Source: Pseudovibrio sp. Ad37 | Lineage (GTDB): Bacteria > Pseudomonadota > Alphaproteobacteria > Rhizobiales > Stappiaceae | Reading direction: 5' to 3' | Assembly (NCBI RefSeq): GCF_001623075.1 | Contig: NZ_LMCF01000024.1 | Coordinates: 124,001 to 188,000 of the forward strand | DNA length: 64,000 bases | Shown: positions 1-8,280 of the stretch, piece by piece | How positions within the stretch are numbered: position 1 is the first letter of the stretch | How the letters are laid out: each line of letters opens with the position of its first letter | Position numbers and translations under genes: made by a program | Notes under the pieces: generated by a model | The model's input: only the letters and a program-made list of their open reading frames with translations | Told to the model about the DNA's origin: nothing | The model's database searches: none

Positions 1-58
1 CAGAAGCCCTGTTCGCTTTTGCTGCAATGTGCATCAGACAATCTGATGGAGAGAGAAC

Positions 59-1408
59 ATGCGGTATCTTCCGCTTTCAGACAACGACCGCGCCGACATG
101 CTGGCGCGTATCGGCGTAGACTCAATTGATGAGCTGTTTGCCGATATCCCAGAGGCCGTTCGCCTTGAAGAACTGACAACCTTGCCGCGTCGCAAGACCG
201 AAATGCAAGTTGAGCGCCAGCTCAGCGCAATGGCGAACAAGAATGTCAGTGCCGGATCTCTACCGTTCTTCGTTGGGGCAGGGGCGTACAAACACCACGT
301 GCCAGCAACGGTTGATCATCTGATCCAGCGTTCTGAATTTCTGACAAGCTACACCCCGTATCAGCCAGAAATCACACAGGGCACGCTTCAGGCACTCTTC
401 GAGTTCCAGACACAGGTGGCAAACCTGACCGGAATGGAAGTCGCCAACGCGTCCATGTACGATGGATCTACCGGCACAGCTGAAGCTGTGTTGATGGCGC
501 ACCGTGTAACCCGCAAGAAAAAAGCGGTTCTTTCCGGTGGTCTGCATCCGCAGTATCGTGAAGTGGTTGAAGGTGTTTCTGCAAAGTTGCCTGGTGCTTC
601 TGTTGCGGCCCTCCCGGCAGACCCAACTGGTACAGAAGATATTCTGGCACAGATCGACGACGAAACCTCCTGTGTGGTGGTTCAGTCTCCGTCCTTCTAT
701 GGCCAGCTGATCGATCTGAAGCCGATTGCAGAAAAAGCGCACAAGCACAAAGCTCTGTTGATCGCAGTGTTCACTGAAGTTGTTTCCCTCGGCCTTCTGG
801 AAAGCCCGGGTGCTCAGGGTGCGGACATCGTGGTTGGCGAAGGCCAGTCCATCGGAAACCCGCTCACCTTCGGTGGTCCTTACGTTGGTCTGTTTGCAAC
901 CCGCCAGAAGTACATCCGCAACATGCCGGGTCGTGTTTGTGGTGAAACAACGGATGCTGAAGGCAAGCGCGGTTTCGTGTTGACCCTTTCCACCCGTGAG
1001 CAGCACATCCGTCGTGACAAAGCGACTTCCAACATCTGCACCAACTCTGGTCTGTGTTCCTTGGCGTTCACCATCCACATGACCTTGTTGGGCGGCAAAG
1101 GCCTCGCACGCCTTGCCCGCATCAACCACATGAGCGCAGTTGCACTGGCAGATGCTCTTTCTGCGGTTGAGGGTGTTGAAGTGCTGAACTCCGCGTACTT
1201 CAACGAGTTCACAATTCGCACGCCAAAGAATGCACACGACGTGATTGAAGCTCTTGCTGCAAAGGGCGTTCTGGGCGGTGTTCCTGTTTGCCGTCTGGAC
1301 AAATCCGGTGGTGATATCGACAACCTGATCGTTGTTGCAAGCACAGAAGTGAATACCGATGAGGACCGTGCAGCCTATGCGCAAGCTCTGAAGGAGGTGC
1401 TGGCATGA
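59..1408 (+). CDS. gcvPA: Glycine dehydrogenase (decarboxylating) subunit 1, P-protein alpha part
   Basis: Product is 449 aa, the usual length of subunit 1 of the two-part P-protein of the cytoplasmic glycine cleavage system. P-protein decarboxylates glycine on pyridoxal phosphate and passes the aminomethyl group to the lipoyl arm of GcvH. The N-terminus [15 protein letters not shown] and the Ser/Gly-rich aminotransferase-like fold are typical. This half lacks the PLP lysine, which is on the next gene. GGAGAGAGAAC precedes the ATG. The stop overlaps the gcvPB start as ATGA, so the two halves are translationally coupled. gcvT and gcvH would be expected upstream but lie outside the window. Confidence 0.96.
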   Translation: MRYLPLSDNDRADMLARIGVDSIDELFADIPEAVRLEELTTLPRRKTEMQVERQLSAMANKNVSAGSLPFFVGAGAYKHHVPATVDHLIQRSEFLTSYTPYQPEITQGTLQALFEFQTQVANLTGMEVANASMYDGSTGTAEAVLMAHRVTRKKKAVLSGGLHPQYREVVEGVSAKLPGASVAALPADPTGTEDILAQIDDETSCVVVQSPSFYGQLIDLKPIAEKAHKHKALLIAVFTEVVSLGLLESPGAQGADIVVGEGQSIGNPLTFGGPYVGLFATRQKYIRNMPGRVCGETTDAEGKRGFVLTLSTREQHIRRDKATSNICTNSGLCSLAFTIHMTLLGGKGLARLARINHMSAVALADALSAVEGVEVLNSAYFNEFTIRTPKNAHDVIEALAAKGVLGGVPVCRLDKSGGDIDNLIVVASTEVNTDEDRAAYAQALKEVLA

Positions 1409-2994
1409 CTATGAGCCATAAGGGACGTCCAACACGCGCTGGTGAAGCTGGCTCCCCAATGCCGCACCAGACCTTTACGGGCAACAAAGCATTGGACATG
1501 GAAGAGCCGCTCATCTTTGAGATCGGCCACATGGACAACTGTGGTGTGGACCTTGACGAGCCAATGGACTTCGTTCCACACCTCGGCAACCACATGCGTT
1601 CTGAGCCGGTAGAGCTTCCAGCTCTGTCCGAGCCGGAAACCATGCGCCACTACGTCCGCATGTCCCGCAACAACTATGCGATTGATTCAGGCCTGTACCC
1701 ACTGGGTTCCTGCACCATGAAGCATAACCCGCGTCTTAACGAGAAGATGGCGCGTCTGCCGGGCTTTGCTGACATTCACCCACTGCAGCCAATCTCCACA
1801 GTTCCAGGCGCATTCGAGCTGATCTCTGAACTGGCTGACTGGCTGATGGAACTCACCGGTACCAACGCTGTGGCCATGAGCCCGAAAGCTGGTGCTCACG
1901 GTGAGCAGTGCGGCATGATGTCTATCAAGCACGCAATTGCAGCCAAAGGTGAAGAACGCTCCATCGTTCTGGTTCCGGAAAGTGCTCACGGCACCAACCC
2001 GGCAACCGCTGCACTGGTTGGCTACAAGGTTGTGTCTATCCCGGCACGTGAAGACGGCACAGTGGCCGTGGAAGCTGTGATCGAAAAGATCGAAGCCCAC
2101 GCAGGTCAGGTGGCAGCACTTATGCTCACCAACCCGAACACCTGTGGTCTGTTTGAGCCAGACGTGATTGAGATTGCAAATGCAATCCATGAAGCTGGTG
2201 GCTACTTCTACTGCGATGGCGCTAACTTCAACGCGATTGTTGGTAAGGCAAAACCGGGCGATCTTGGCATCGACGCCATGCACATCAACCTGCATAAAAC
2301 CTTCTCCACGCCGCACGGCGGTGGTGGCCCAGGTTCTGGTCCGGTTGTTCTGTCTGATCGTCTGGCACCATACGCTCCGCTTCCATTCATCCGCAAAAAT
2401 GGCGATGAACTGGAGATTGTTGAGACAACCGATCAGCTGAAGGACGGTGAACAGCCATTTGGCCGTATGACCGCATTCTTCGGTCAGATGGGCATGTATG
2501 TACGCGCGCTGTCTTACATGCAGTCTCACGGCTCTGATGGCCTCAAGCAGGCATCTGAAGATGCTGTGCTGAACGCCAACTACGTCCGTGTTGGCCTGCA
2601 GGACCTGATGACCCTGCCATTCGGCGTGAAGCCATGCATGCACGAAGTTCTGTTTGATGACAGCTTCCTGAATGACACTGGTGTTTCCACGCTCGACTTC
2701 GCAAAAGCGATGATCGACGAAGGCTACCACCCAATGACCATGTACTTCCCACTGGTCGTAAGTGGTGCAATGTTGATCGAACCAACCGAAAGCGAAAGCC
2801 GCGCCTCTCTGGACCTGTTCGTCGCAACCATGCGCGATCTGGTGATGAGTGCAAAAGCAGGCGAAAAAGACCGCTTCGAAGGTGCTCCGTTCCTGGCTCC
2901 GCGCCGTCGTCTGGATGAAACAGCGGCTGCGCGTAAACCAATCCTAAAATGGGTGGCTCCAGAACCAACCAAGGTGGAACCAGAACTCGCGTAA
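1405..2994 (+). CDS. gcvPB: Glycine dehydrogenase (decarboxylating) subunit 2, P-protein beta part
   Basis: Product is 529 aa and forms the catalytic half of the split P-protein. The PLP Schiff-base lysine is K298 in the motif [16 protein letters not shown], followed by the glycine-rich loop of the family. The start ATG at 1405 shares ATGA with the gcvPA stop and sits behind AAGGAGGTG, a very strong ribosome binding site. A rho-independent terminator follows 25 bases after the stop, so this is the last gene of the gcv operon. The Pro/Glu-rich C-terminal tail (about residues 510-529) is a common extension in alphaproteobacteria. Confidence 0.96.
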   Translation: MTMSHKGRPTRAGEAGSPMPHQTFTGNKALDMEEPLIFEIGHMDNCGVDLDEPMDFVPHLGNHMRSEPVELPALSEPETMRHYVRMSRNNYAIDSGLYPLGSCTMKHNPRLNEKMARLPGFADIHPLQPISTVPGAFELISELADWLMELTGTNAVAMSPKAGAHGEQCGMMSIKHAIAAKGEERSIVLVPESAHGTNPATAALVGYKVVSIPAREDGTVAVEAVIEKIEAHAGQVAALMLTNPNTCGLFEPDVIEIANAIHEAGGYFYCDGANFNAIVGKAKPGDLGIDAMHINLHKTFSTPHGGGGPGSGPVVLSDRLAPYAPLPFIRKNGDELEIVETTDQLKDGEQPFGRMTAFFGQMGMYVRALSYMQSHGSDGLKQASEDAVLNANYVRVGLQDLMTLPFGVKPCMHEVLFDDSFLNDTGVSTLDFAKAMIDEGYHPMTMYFPLVVSGAMLIEPTESESRASLDLFVATMRDLVMSAKAGEKDRFEGAPFLAPRRRLDETAAARKPILKWVAPEPTKVEPELA

Positions 2995-3019
2995 CAACGA
3001 GCTTTCTGTAAAAACTTAT

Positions 3020-3053
3020 AGCCCGGCTCTTGAAAAAGACGCCGGGCTTTTTT
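3020..3053 (+). terminator. Rho-independent terminator of the gcv operon
   Basis: AGCCCGGC (3020-3027) pairs with GCCGGGCT (3041-3048) and is followed by an unbroken T run to 3053. Confidence 0.9.
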
Positions 3054-3182
3054 CTGAGCGGCCCAATCCATGCCCATACCGATGCCCATGGATATTGATT
3101 GATCAGAATATGCGGATACTGGCAGTGTCCTGCCCGGTATACGGTCATTCGTGCTTAGCAGATAAAACGGGTGAGGTGGGGG

Positions 3183-4367
3183 ATGCGTAAGGCACCTAAA
3201 TGGCGCAGTTGGCTGCCAACAAGTCGGCAACTTCGATTCCGGGTGCAATCAACCCTTGCCAGAACCTTCCCGTCCATCGGTGATCGAAACAACTTCTTTC
3301 CAGACAATGCAAACCTAAGGCTCGCACCAAATGAACACTTGCTAACCGTTGATGAGCGCAGCTCTTGTGCGCTGCCGCAAGAGGTGCAGGCGTTTTTTGA
3401 AGAACACGGCGCATTGGAGCAAAGCCGCTATCCTTTGCCAATCACACCTGCCGGTCACACGCAGCTCAGGATGTATAAGCTCGTTGATGCGCTGGTCCTC
3501 GGCAGCACCGGAGCAACCGTCTTAAAGGCGCAACATCGCCAGATAGAAGCCGCAGCACCCAACACCATGCGGTTTGCGCGGTTAAAGGACAGGACGATCC
3601 AGACTGCAGCCATCAACATGCTGGGCATGGCCGCTGGTCATCGCCACTACTACCACTTTTTGTGCGATGTGGCCTTCCCGCTTCTGTTTCTGCTAGAGCA
3701 ACTGGAGCCGCTGACATTCCCGCTGAAAATACTGCTTCGGGAAAATCTCCCAGAGTTTCAGAAAGAGTTTTACGAGCATCTGGCTCAGGAAACACCTCTT
3801 CTCAGCCTGGAAGAGTGCAAAGCGAACGAACGCATCCATTGCAAGACGTTGTTTCACTGCACACCAGCGATGAACTGCGAATACAGAGTCCCAGCCAGCG
3901 AGCAGGCAGCATCTATGGTCGCGACGCATTATCTGGCTGCATACCAGCTTGATATGCACAAGACGCCAGCCACAAGGCTTTATATCGCGCGGGATGATGC
4001 AAAAACACGCCGAATAGTGAACGAGAAGTCACTCAAAGAGCAGTTGGAGGCACGGGGTTTTCAAAGCGTCATTCCCAGCAAACTAAGCCACAAAGAGCAG
4101 GTTGAACTCTTCAACAACGCCAGGATCATCGTTGGAACCCACGGCGCTGGCCTGACAAATCTGCTGTTTACACAAGCAGGTGGCAAGCTGATTGAGATCT
4201 TCCCCGCAGATTACGTCCAGAGCGCTTATGCATGGCTCGCACATGTGCGCGGACTAAGATACGCGCCGGTTATTGGAGAAAAGAGCGGGGCGCACCAACA
4301 CTTCTCTCTGTCTCAAAACGCAATCGGACAGATCCTGCACGAAGTTGATGCTTTGGAACTCGCTTAA
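3183..4367 (+). CDS. Glycosyltransferase family 61 (DUF563) protein
   Basis: Product is 394 aa from ATG 3183. This start is preferred because GAGGTGGGG lies just before it; an in-frame GTG at 3171 is possible. The family signature is in the second half: a HYYHFLCDVAFPLL segment around residue 155, then IIVGTHGAGLTNLLF near residue 315 and LIEIFP. These are the nucleotide-sugar binding and GT-B C-terminal motifs of GT61 enzymes. Bacterial members add sugars to capsule, LPS or other surface glycans; donor and acceptor cannot be read from sequence. It converges with a GT11 fucosyltransferase gene only 22 bases away, suggesting a small surface-glycan module attached to the gcv locus. Confidence 0.85.
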   Translation: MRKAPKWRSWLPTSRQLRFRVQSTLARTFPSIGDRNNFFPDNANLRLAPNEHLLTVDERSSCALPQEVQAFFEEHGALEQSRYPLPITPAGHTQLRMYKLVDALVLGSTGATVLKAQHRQIEAAAPNTMRFARLKDRTIQTAAINMLGMAAGHRHYYHFLCDVAFPLLFLLEQLEPLTFPLKILLRENLPEFQKEFYEHLAQETPLLSLEECKANERIHCKTLFHCTPAMNCEYRVPASEQAASMVATHYLAAYQLDMHKTPATRLYIARDDAKTRRIVNEKSLKEQLEARGFQSVIPSKLSHKEQVELFNNARIIVGTHGAGLTNLLFTQAGGKLIEIFPADYVQSAYAWLAHVRGLRYAPVIGEKSGAHQHFSLSQNAIGQILHEVDALELA

Positions 4368-4389
4368 ACCGACTTGGACATTGCAGGCA

Positions 4390-5334
4390 CTATAATCGCT
4401 GCCAGTGCGGCGGAACAATCAAACTGTCATCCAGATTGGGGTTCTTGAACCACTTAAGCGGCGCTATCACGTGTTTCTCTTTATTCCCGTTCAAAAAAGC
4501 AGCCCACCAGCTGAAGGTGCTGTTGGCGGTGACGATGTGATCGCAAGATGACATAACCATCAGATCTTCATAGTCTTTTCCATCCTGCATCGGATCCGCA
4601 AAAAACACATTGTCTTGCTGCGGAACCACCTCACGCGCTCGTTCAGGGCTGTCAGAGAAGACATAGAAGGTCAGGCCGGGAATGCGCTCTGAGAGGAAAT
4701 CCATCGCGCCCTTGTAATAGCCAGCAGAGCACAGCCCAAAATTCTGCAGATTGTGCGCCTGACTATAATCGCCATAGCGCACATGCAAGGCAACAGATGG
4801 CCCGGAGTTAATCCGTTGCAGCAGTTTCAGCCGCTCAAGCACCATTGGTTTCTTGAGCGTGATCTCTTCTCGCAACTGCTCCATGATGGAAAATGGCATC
4901 TCCCACTTTTGCCAATACCCGTCCAGATAAGCGCTTTGCTTGAAGACGGGCGTATCTCCATCTCGCAGCAATTCGTCCTCGCGCATGTAGCGGCGTTGAT
5001 AGAAGGGATAGAACTTGCGGCATATCTTGACGGTTTGCCCAAACCCCTGCGCTGGCCAAAGCACTGCAGACATTTCAGATTCAGTGGCAGATAAACCCTG
5101 CGTTTTGAAAAGGTTGAGGCAATAGGAGCGGTTGAAGTACTGCGCGTACTCACTGTGGTCGAAACGAAGTTTCATCCTCGTTTCAAGCGCGATTTTCCGC
5201 CCGAAAGCATACTGAAAAAGCTGATTGCCAATGCCGCCGCGGATACGGACAATCAATGTTGGTTTGAGCTTGCGCCGACGCGCAGCACCAGACTTTCGCA
5301 CCTGAGAAGCAACTGACATACGTCCCCCGTACAC
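4390..5334 (-). CDS. Glycosyltransferase family 11, probable alpha-1,2-fucosyltransferase
   Basis: Product is 314 aa. It carries the three family-11 signatures: RIRGGIGNQLFQYAFGR near residue 30, VALHVRYGDY (the HxRxGDY GDP-fucose site) in the middle, and ANSTFSWWAAFLNGN near the C-terminus. GT11 enzymes transfer L-fucose from GDP-fucose to galactose on LPS O-antigen, capsule or host-like glycans. The basic N-terminus before the first motif is not a signal peptide, so the enzyme is predicted to be cytoplasmic. No GDP-fucose synthesis genes are visible nearby. Three CTAGGT repeats lie upstream between this gene and the divergent HAD gene. Confidence 0.9.
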   Translation of the reverse strand: MYGGRMSVASQVRKSGAARRRKLKPTLIVRIRGGIGNQLFQYAFGRKIALETRMKLRFDHSEYAQYFNRSYCLNLFKTQGLSATESEMSAVLWPAQGFGQTVKICRKFYPFYQRRYMREDELLRDGDTPVFKQSAYLDGYWQKWEMPFSIMEQLREEITLKKPMVLERLKLLQRINSGPSVALHVRYGDYSQAHNLQNFGLCSAGYYKGAMDFLSERIPGLTFYVFSDSPERAREVVPQQDNVFFADPMQDGKDYEDLMVMSSCDHIVTANSTFSWWAAFLNGNKEKHVIAPLKWFKNPNLDDSLIVPPHWQRL

Positions 5335-5530
5335 AAATCAGCGTGTTTACCCCTCAGCCTACCGGAGCTTTGGCAAAGGCTCACTACTAGGTTTTTGGGA
5401 GTAAATCTCCTAGGTCGAGCTGAAACTGTGCTAGGTCTGCGAGGATAAGTTGTAATGTGCTCCTGCGGTATCATGAAAATGCCATGCTTGCTGATAACAC
5501 TGCACTCGATATAACCAGCTGGATTTGCTT

Positions 5531-6229
5531 ATGAACTACGATTTACTTATTTGGGATTGCGACGGCTGTTTGATTGATAGCGAGTGGATTGGCTGTCAGG
5601 TCGAGGCCGAAGGCTTCACCAAAGCTGGATACCCGATCAGCACGGAAGAAATGATCGCCCGCTTCTGCGGCGTGTCGTCAGCAGAAGTATTTGGCCAGGT
5701 TGAAGCGGAAATTGGCGTCAACATCCGCCACCATGAGGCGCTCGTAAATCAGGATGAAGCGCTAAAGGCAGCCTTTGAGCAGCATCTCAAGCCAATCGCT
5801 GGCATCCATGAAGCATTGCATGAGTTGGATAACTCATTCCCGAATTTGCAAATGTGCATCGCCTCTGGCAGTTCCATGGACCGTCTGGAACATACCCTCA
5901 AGCTCACAAATCTATATGATCGGTTTGAGAATAAATATTTCTCGGCTGATCTGGTTGAAAAGGGCAAGCCAGCGCCAGATGTGTTCCTGAAAGCAGCAAG
6001 CGAGATGGGCGTCGCTCCCGAAAAATGCGTTGTTGTTGAAGACAGTCACCTCGGCTTGCAAGCAGCTCGGGCAGCAGGCATGACCGCCCTCGGCTTCACC
6101 GGAGCCTCCCACGGCAACGCAGATTTACACAGCCGTCTTGAACAGCAAAACCCAATGGCAATCTTTAATGATATGAAAGAGTTAGCCGATCTCATCAAAA
6201 AGCTGAATATGCTCAAAAGTACAGCTTGA
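5531..6229 (+). CDS. HAD-superfamily IA hydrolase (phosphoglycolate/sugar-phosphate phosphatase-like)
   Basis: Product is 232 aa from ATG 5531; an in-frame TTG at 5525 is less likely. Motif I is WDCDGCLIDS with nucleophile D9 and acid D11, motif II is the CIASGSS serine, motif III the lysine in KGKPAPD, and motif IV VVVEDSHLGLQAA. The cap lies between motifs I and II, as in subfamily IA. E. coli relatives such as YieH and YcjU act on small phosphorylated sugars, but the substrate here is unknown. The gene stands alone between the fucosyltransferase and tyrS. Confidence 0.85.
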   Translation: MNYDLLIWDCDGCLIDSEWIGCQVEAEGFTKAGYPISTEEMIARFCGVSSAEVFGQVEAEIGVNIRHHEALVNQDEALKAAFEQHLKPIAGIHEALHELDNSFPNLQMCIASGSSMDRLEHTLKLTNLYDRFENKYFSADLVEKGKPAPDVFLKAASEMGVAPEKCVVVEDSHLGLQAARAAGMTALGFTGASHGNADLHSRLEQQNPMAIFNDMKELADLIKKLNMLKSTA

Positions 6230-6263
6230 GGAACGCCGAGCAGCACAAACTGCCAAAACTTTC

Positions 6264-6293
6264 TTGACAGGGCAGGGGCGTTGCGGTCATACA
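6264..6293 (+). promoter_or_regulatory. Promoter of the tyrS leader transcript
   Basis: A perfect -35 TTGACA (6264-6269) is followed after 17-18 bases by TCATAC or CATACA (6287-6293). The predicted start of transcription, about 6299-6301, coincides with the ATG of the leader ORF at 6301, so the leader would be translated from a leaderless mRNA. Confidence 0.65.
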
Positions 6294-6300
6294 CTTGGGC

Positions 6301-6375
6301 ATGAACAAGAGCCTGACCATCATTTCTGCGGTTTATTATTATGCGCCCGACATATCGGCGGCCGCGTTCCTATAA
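6301..6375 (+). CDS. Tyrosine-rich leader peptide of tyrS (24 aa)
   Basis: A 24-codon ORF begins MNKSLTIISAVYYY and contains three consecutive TAT codons at positions 12-14 (6334-6342), then ends with TAA at 6373-6375. It has no Shine-Dalgarno sequence but sits at the predicted transcription start. Sinorhizobium trpL is a known leaderless leader peptide of this kind. GGCGGC at 6357-6362, inside the ORF 15 bases after the last Tyr codon, is complementary to the 5' arm of the downstream hairpin. A ribosome waiting at the Tyr codons would leave that sequence free, while one at the stop codon would cover it. I infer that it senses charged tRNA-Tyr. Confidence 0.7.
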   Translation: MNKSLTIISAVYYYAPDISAAAFL

Positions 6376-6411
6376 ACTCATGTAAAATTGAGGTCAGAAC
6401 CAAAAGCCGCC
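6357..6411 (+). promoter_or_regulatory. Predicted antiterminator pairing in the tyrS leader
   Basis: GGCGGC (6357-6362) can pair with GCCGCC (6406-6411), which is also the core of the terminator 5' arm, so the two structures are mutually exclusive. CTGACC (6313-6318) can also pair with GGTCAG (6392-6397). Read by eye; no folding energy was calculated. Confidence 0.55.
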
Positions 6412-6433
6412 GCGTAGGCGGCTTTCGTATTTT
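6403..6433 (+). terminator. Attenuator hairpin upstream of tyrS
   Basis: AAAGCCGCC (6403-6411) and GGCGGCTTT (6417-6425) form a perfect 9-bp stem with a 5-base loop, followed by CGTATTTT. The T run is broken, so termination may be partial. It lies between a Tyr-rich leader ORF and tyrS, the position expected for an attenuator. Confidence 0.65.
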
Positions 6434-6434
6434 A

Positions 6435-6459
6435 GCTCTCCTGCGCGGCGAAGGAGAGC
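6435..6459 (+). promoter_or_regulatory. Hairpin enclosing the tyrS ribosome binding site
   Basis: GCTCTCCT (6435-6442) pairs perfectly with AGGAGAGC (6452-6459). The second arm is the tyrS Shine-Dalgarno sequence, so the stem would mask it. CGCGGCG in the loop (6444-6450) is complementary to CGCCGCG (6408-6414) in the attenuator, offering a further alternative fold. Confidence 0.6.
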
Positions 6460-6462
6460 ATT

Positions 6463-7734
6463 ATGAAACATACCGTTGTAGACACCACCCGCTGCTTCCG
6501 CCCAAAATCTGAAGCCCTTCAACTGCTGATCGATCGCGGTTTCCTGCATCAATGCACGGATTTGGAAGCGCTGGACGAAAAACTCCAAGCAGGCCCCATC
6601 ACAGCATACGCTGGATTTGATGCAACGGCTGACAGCCTGCATGTCGGCCACCTGCTGCCATTAATGGCCATGCGTTGGCTGCAGAAAACCGGACATAAAC
6701 CAATCCTGTTGGTGGGCGGCGGTACCACGCGCGTTGGTGATCCAAGCTTCCGCACTGAAAGTCGTCCGCTGCTGGATGATACCCAGATAGAACACAATCT
6801 CGCAGGTATCCGCGCAACCGTAGAACGCCTCTTCGACTTGTCTGAAGGGCAGGGCCAAATCGTCAACAACGCTGAATGGCTGGACGAGTTCCGCTTCCTC
6901 GAGTTCCTGCGGGACTTCGGTACGCACTTCACCGTCAACCGCATGATGACCTTCGACAGCGTCCGCTCCCGCCTTGAGGCACAACAACCACTCTCCGTGC
7001 TCGAGTTTTGCTACATGATGCTGCAAGCCGTCGACTTCGTTGAGCTCAACCAGCGCTTCGACTGCACATTGCAGATCGGTGGTTCCGATCAGTGGGGCAA
7101 CATCGTCAATGGTGTGGACCTTGGTCGCCGTTCAGGCAGCCAGCTCTTCGGCTTCACCCTGCCACTGCTAACAACAGCCTCGGGCAGCAAAATGGGCAAA
7201 ACCGCAGAAGGCGCTGTGTGGCTCAACCCATCCCGCCTCTCCAGCTTCGGCTTCTGGCAGTTCTGGCGCAATGCGGATGATGCTGATGTACCTCGGCTAC
7301 TGAAACTCTTCACCGATCTGCCACTGGGCGAAATTGACCGCCTGTCTTCCTTACAAGGGCAGGAGCTGAATGAGGCCAAAAAGATCCTGGCAACACAAGT
7401 CACCGGCATCGTCCACGGTCTGGCCGCAGCAGAAGCTGCTCTCCAGCAAGGCGAGGCGCTCTTCAGCGGCCAGGAAGCCCTCACCCAACCAACCCACGAA
7501 CTCCCTCTGGCTCTGCTCGCCAAACCACTCGGCCTACTGGACCTACTGGTTAAAACTGGCTTCGCCACCACCAACAGCGAAGCCCGCCGCCTCATCCGCG
7601 GCGGCGGTGTTCGTCTGAATACATCCATTGTCCTAGAAGAAACCCGGGTGATTTCAGAAGGCGACCTGAAACCGGGTGAACGCCTGACATTAGCGGTTGG
7701 GAAGCGTCGTAAGGCATTGGTGGAGTTTGTATAA
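6463..7734 (+). CDS. tyrS: Tyrosyl-tRNA synthetase
   Basis: Product is 423 aa, the normal length for the TyrRS type that ends in an S4 domain. The class I signature HVGH is at residues 60-63, the KMSKS-equivalent loop is KMGKT beginning at K243, and an S4-like RNA-binding domain (LLVKTGFATTNSEARRLI) lies near the C-terminus. It charges tRNA-Tyr in the cytoplasm. ATG 6463 is preceded by AAGGAGAG at good spacing, but that site is buried in a hairpin. The gene sits alone behind a Tyr-codon leader and attenuator, so expression is predicted to rise when charged tRNA-Tyr runs short. Confidence 0.97.
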   Translation: MKHTVVDTTRCFRPKSEALQLLIDRGFLHQCTDLEALDEKLQAGPITAYAGFDATADSLHVGHLLPLMAMRWLQKTGHKPILLVGGGTTRVGDPSFRTESRPLLDDTQIEHNLAGIRATVERLFDLSEGQGQIVNNAEWLDEFRFLEFLRDFGTHFTVNRMMTFDSVRSRLEAQQPLSVLEFCYMMLQAVDFVELNQRFDCTLQIGGSDQWGNIVNGVDLGRRSGSQLFGFTLPLLTTASGSKMGKTAEGAVWLNPSRLSSFGFWQFWRNADDADVPRLLKLFTDLPLGEIDRLSSLQGQELNEAKKILATQVTGIVHGLAAAEAALQQGEALFSGQEALTQPTHELPLALLAKPLGLLDLLVKTGFATTNSEARRLIRGGGVRLNTSIVLEETRVISEGDLKPGERLTLAVGKRRKALVEFV

Positions 7735-7739
7735 ATAAG

Positions 7740-7775
7740 TAGAAGGTGGCGGTCAGTCCAGAACTGGCCGCTTCT
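7740..7775 (+). terminator. Possible terminator hairpin after tyrS
   Basis: GCGGTCAG (around 7749) can pair with CTGGCCGC across a 7-base loop (one G-T pair), inside a wider AGAAG/CTTCT pairing. There is no T run, so this is weak. Confidence 0.35.
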
Positions 7776-7782
7776 ATGCAGG

Positions 7783-8190
7783 CTACAAGACCTCACCATT
7801 CACGATCGACCAGTGATGAGGTTGAAGTTCTCGTAGGTTCTTAAAGATCAGCTTGTTGTCACTATTGGAAACTGCTGCCTTCACATCCCCACCCCAATGA
7901 ACCAACCGCTCCTGACAAATACCGCAGGGTGTTAATCTAACAAAGGGGCTGTTCTCATCATCCCGGCAGATACACAGGGAATGAGTTACAACTTCGTCCA
8001 GCTTATGCGCTTCCAGAATTGCACCTACTTCCATGCAAAGGGATAGGCCATCATTCTTGGTATCTGGTGCAATGCTGGTTAGAATTTTGCCGCTCTCTGT
8101 TCTTAAAGATGCTGCCCCACCCCAACCATTAGGATAACGATGCTCAATCAGCAGCTTAGCTGCATCAAACAGAGTTTGCTCAATAATCAT
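7783..8190 (-). CDS. Cytidine deaminase-like zinc hydrolase
   Basis: Product is 135 aa, the size of homotetrameric cytidine deaminases and blasticidin-S deaminases. Zinc ligands and catalytic acid are visible as CMEVGAI (C52, E54) and PCGICQERL (C89, C92). The family removes an amino group from cytidine or related bases and nucleosides in the cytoplasm. Replacement of the common HAE triplet by CME places it in the CDD branch rather than the dCMP or tRNA adenosine deaminase branch. The substrate cannot be assigned. It is a single-gene unit convergent with tyrS, so there is no contextual clue to pathway. Confidence 0.75.
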   Translation of the reverse strand: MIIEQTLFDAAKLLIEHRYPNGWGGAASLRTESGKILTSIAPDTKNDGLSLCMEVGAILEAHKLDEVVTHSLCICRDDENSPFVRLTPCGICQERLVHWGGDVKAAVSNSDNKLIFKNLRELQPHHWSIVNGEVL

Positions 8191-8240
8191 ATCTCAAAGT
8201 ATTACACCCTAAAAGAGTCTTGTACATCGAAGAAAGGCGG

Positions 8241-8273
8241 CTCTGCCCCGTCCGAGAAATTGACAGGGCAGAG
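8241..8273 (-). terminator. Hairpin between two minus-strand genes
   Basis: CTCTGCCC (8241-8248) and GGGCAGAG (8266-8273) form an 8-bp stem just past the stop of the gene ending at 8281. On the minus strand it is followed by CCGCCTTTCTT, a poor T run. Confidence 0.45.
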
Positions 8274-8280
8274 ACCAGTA

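Noticed and set aside
1-58. End of gcvH at the left edge
   Set aside because: No frame shows a convincing GcvH C-terminus in the 58 bases, so it cannot be supported.
260-1384. Long minus-strand ORF of 374 aa
   Set aside because: It is the antisense shadow of gcvPA, rich in Cys, His and Asn, with no ribosome binding site or family resemblance.
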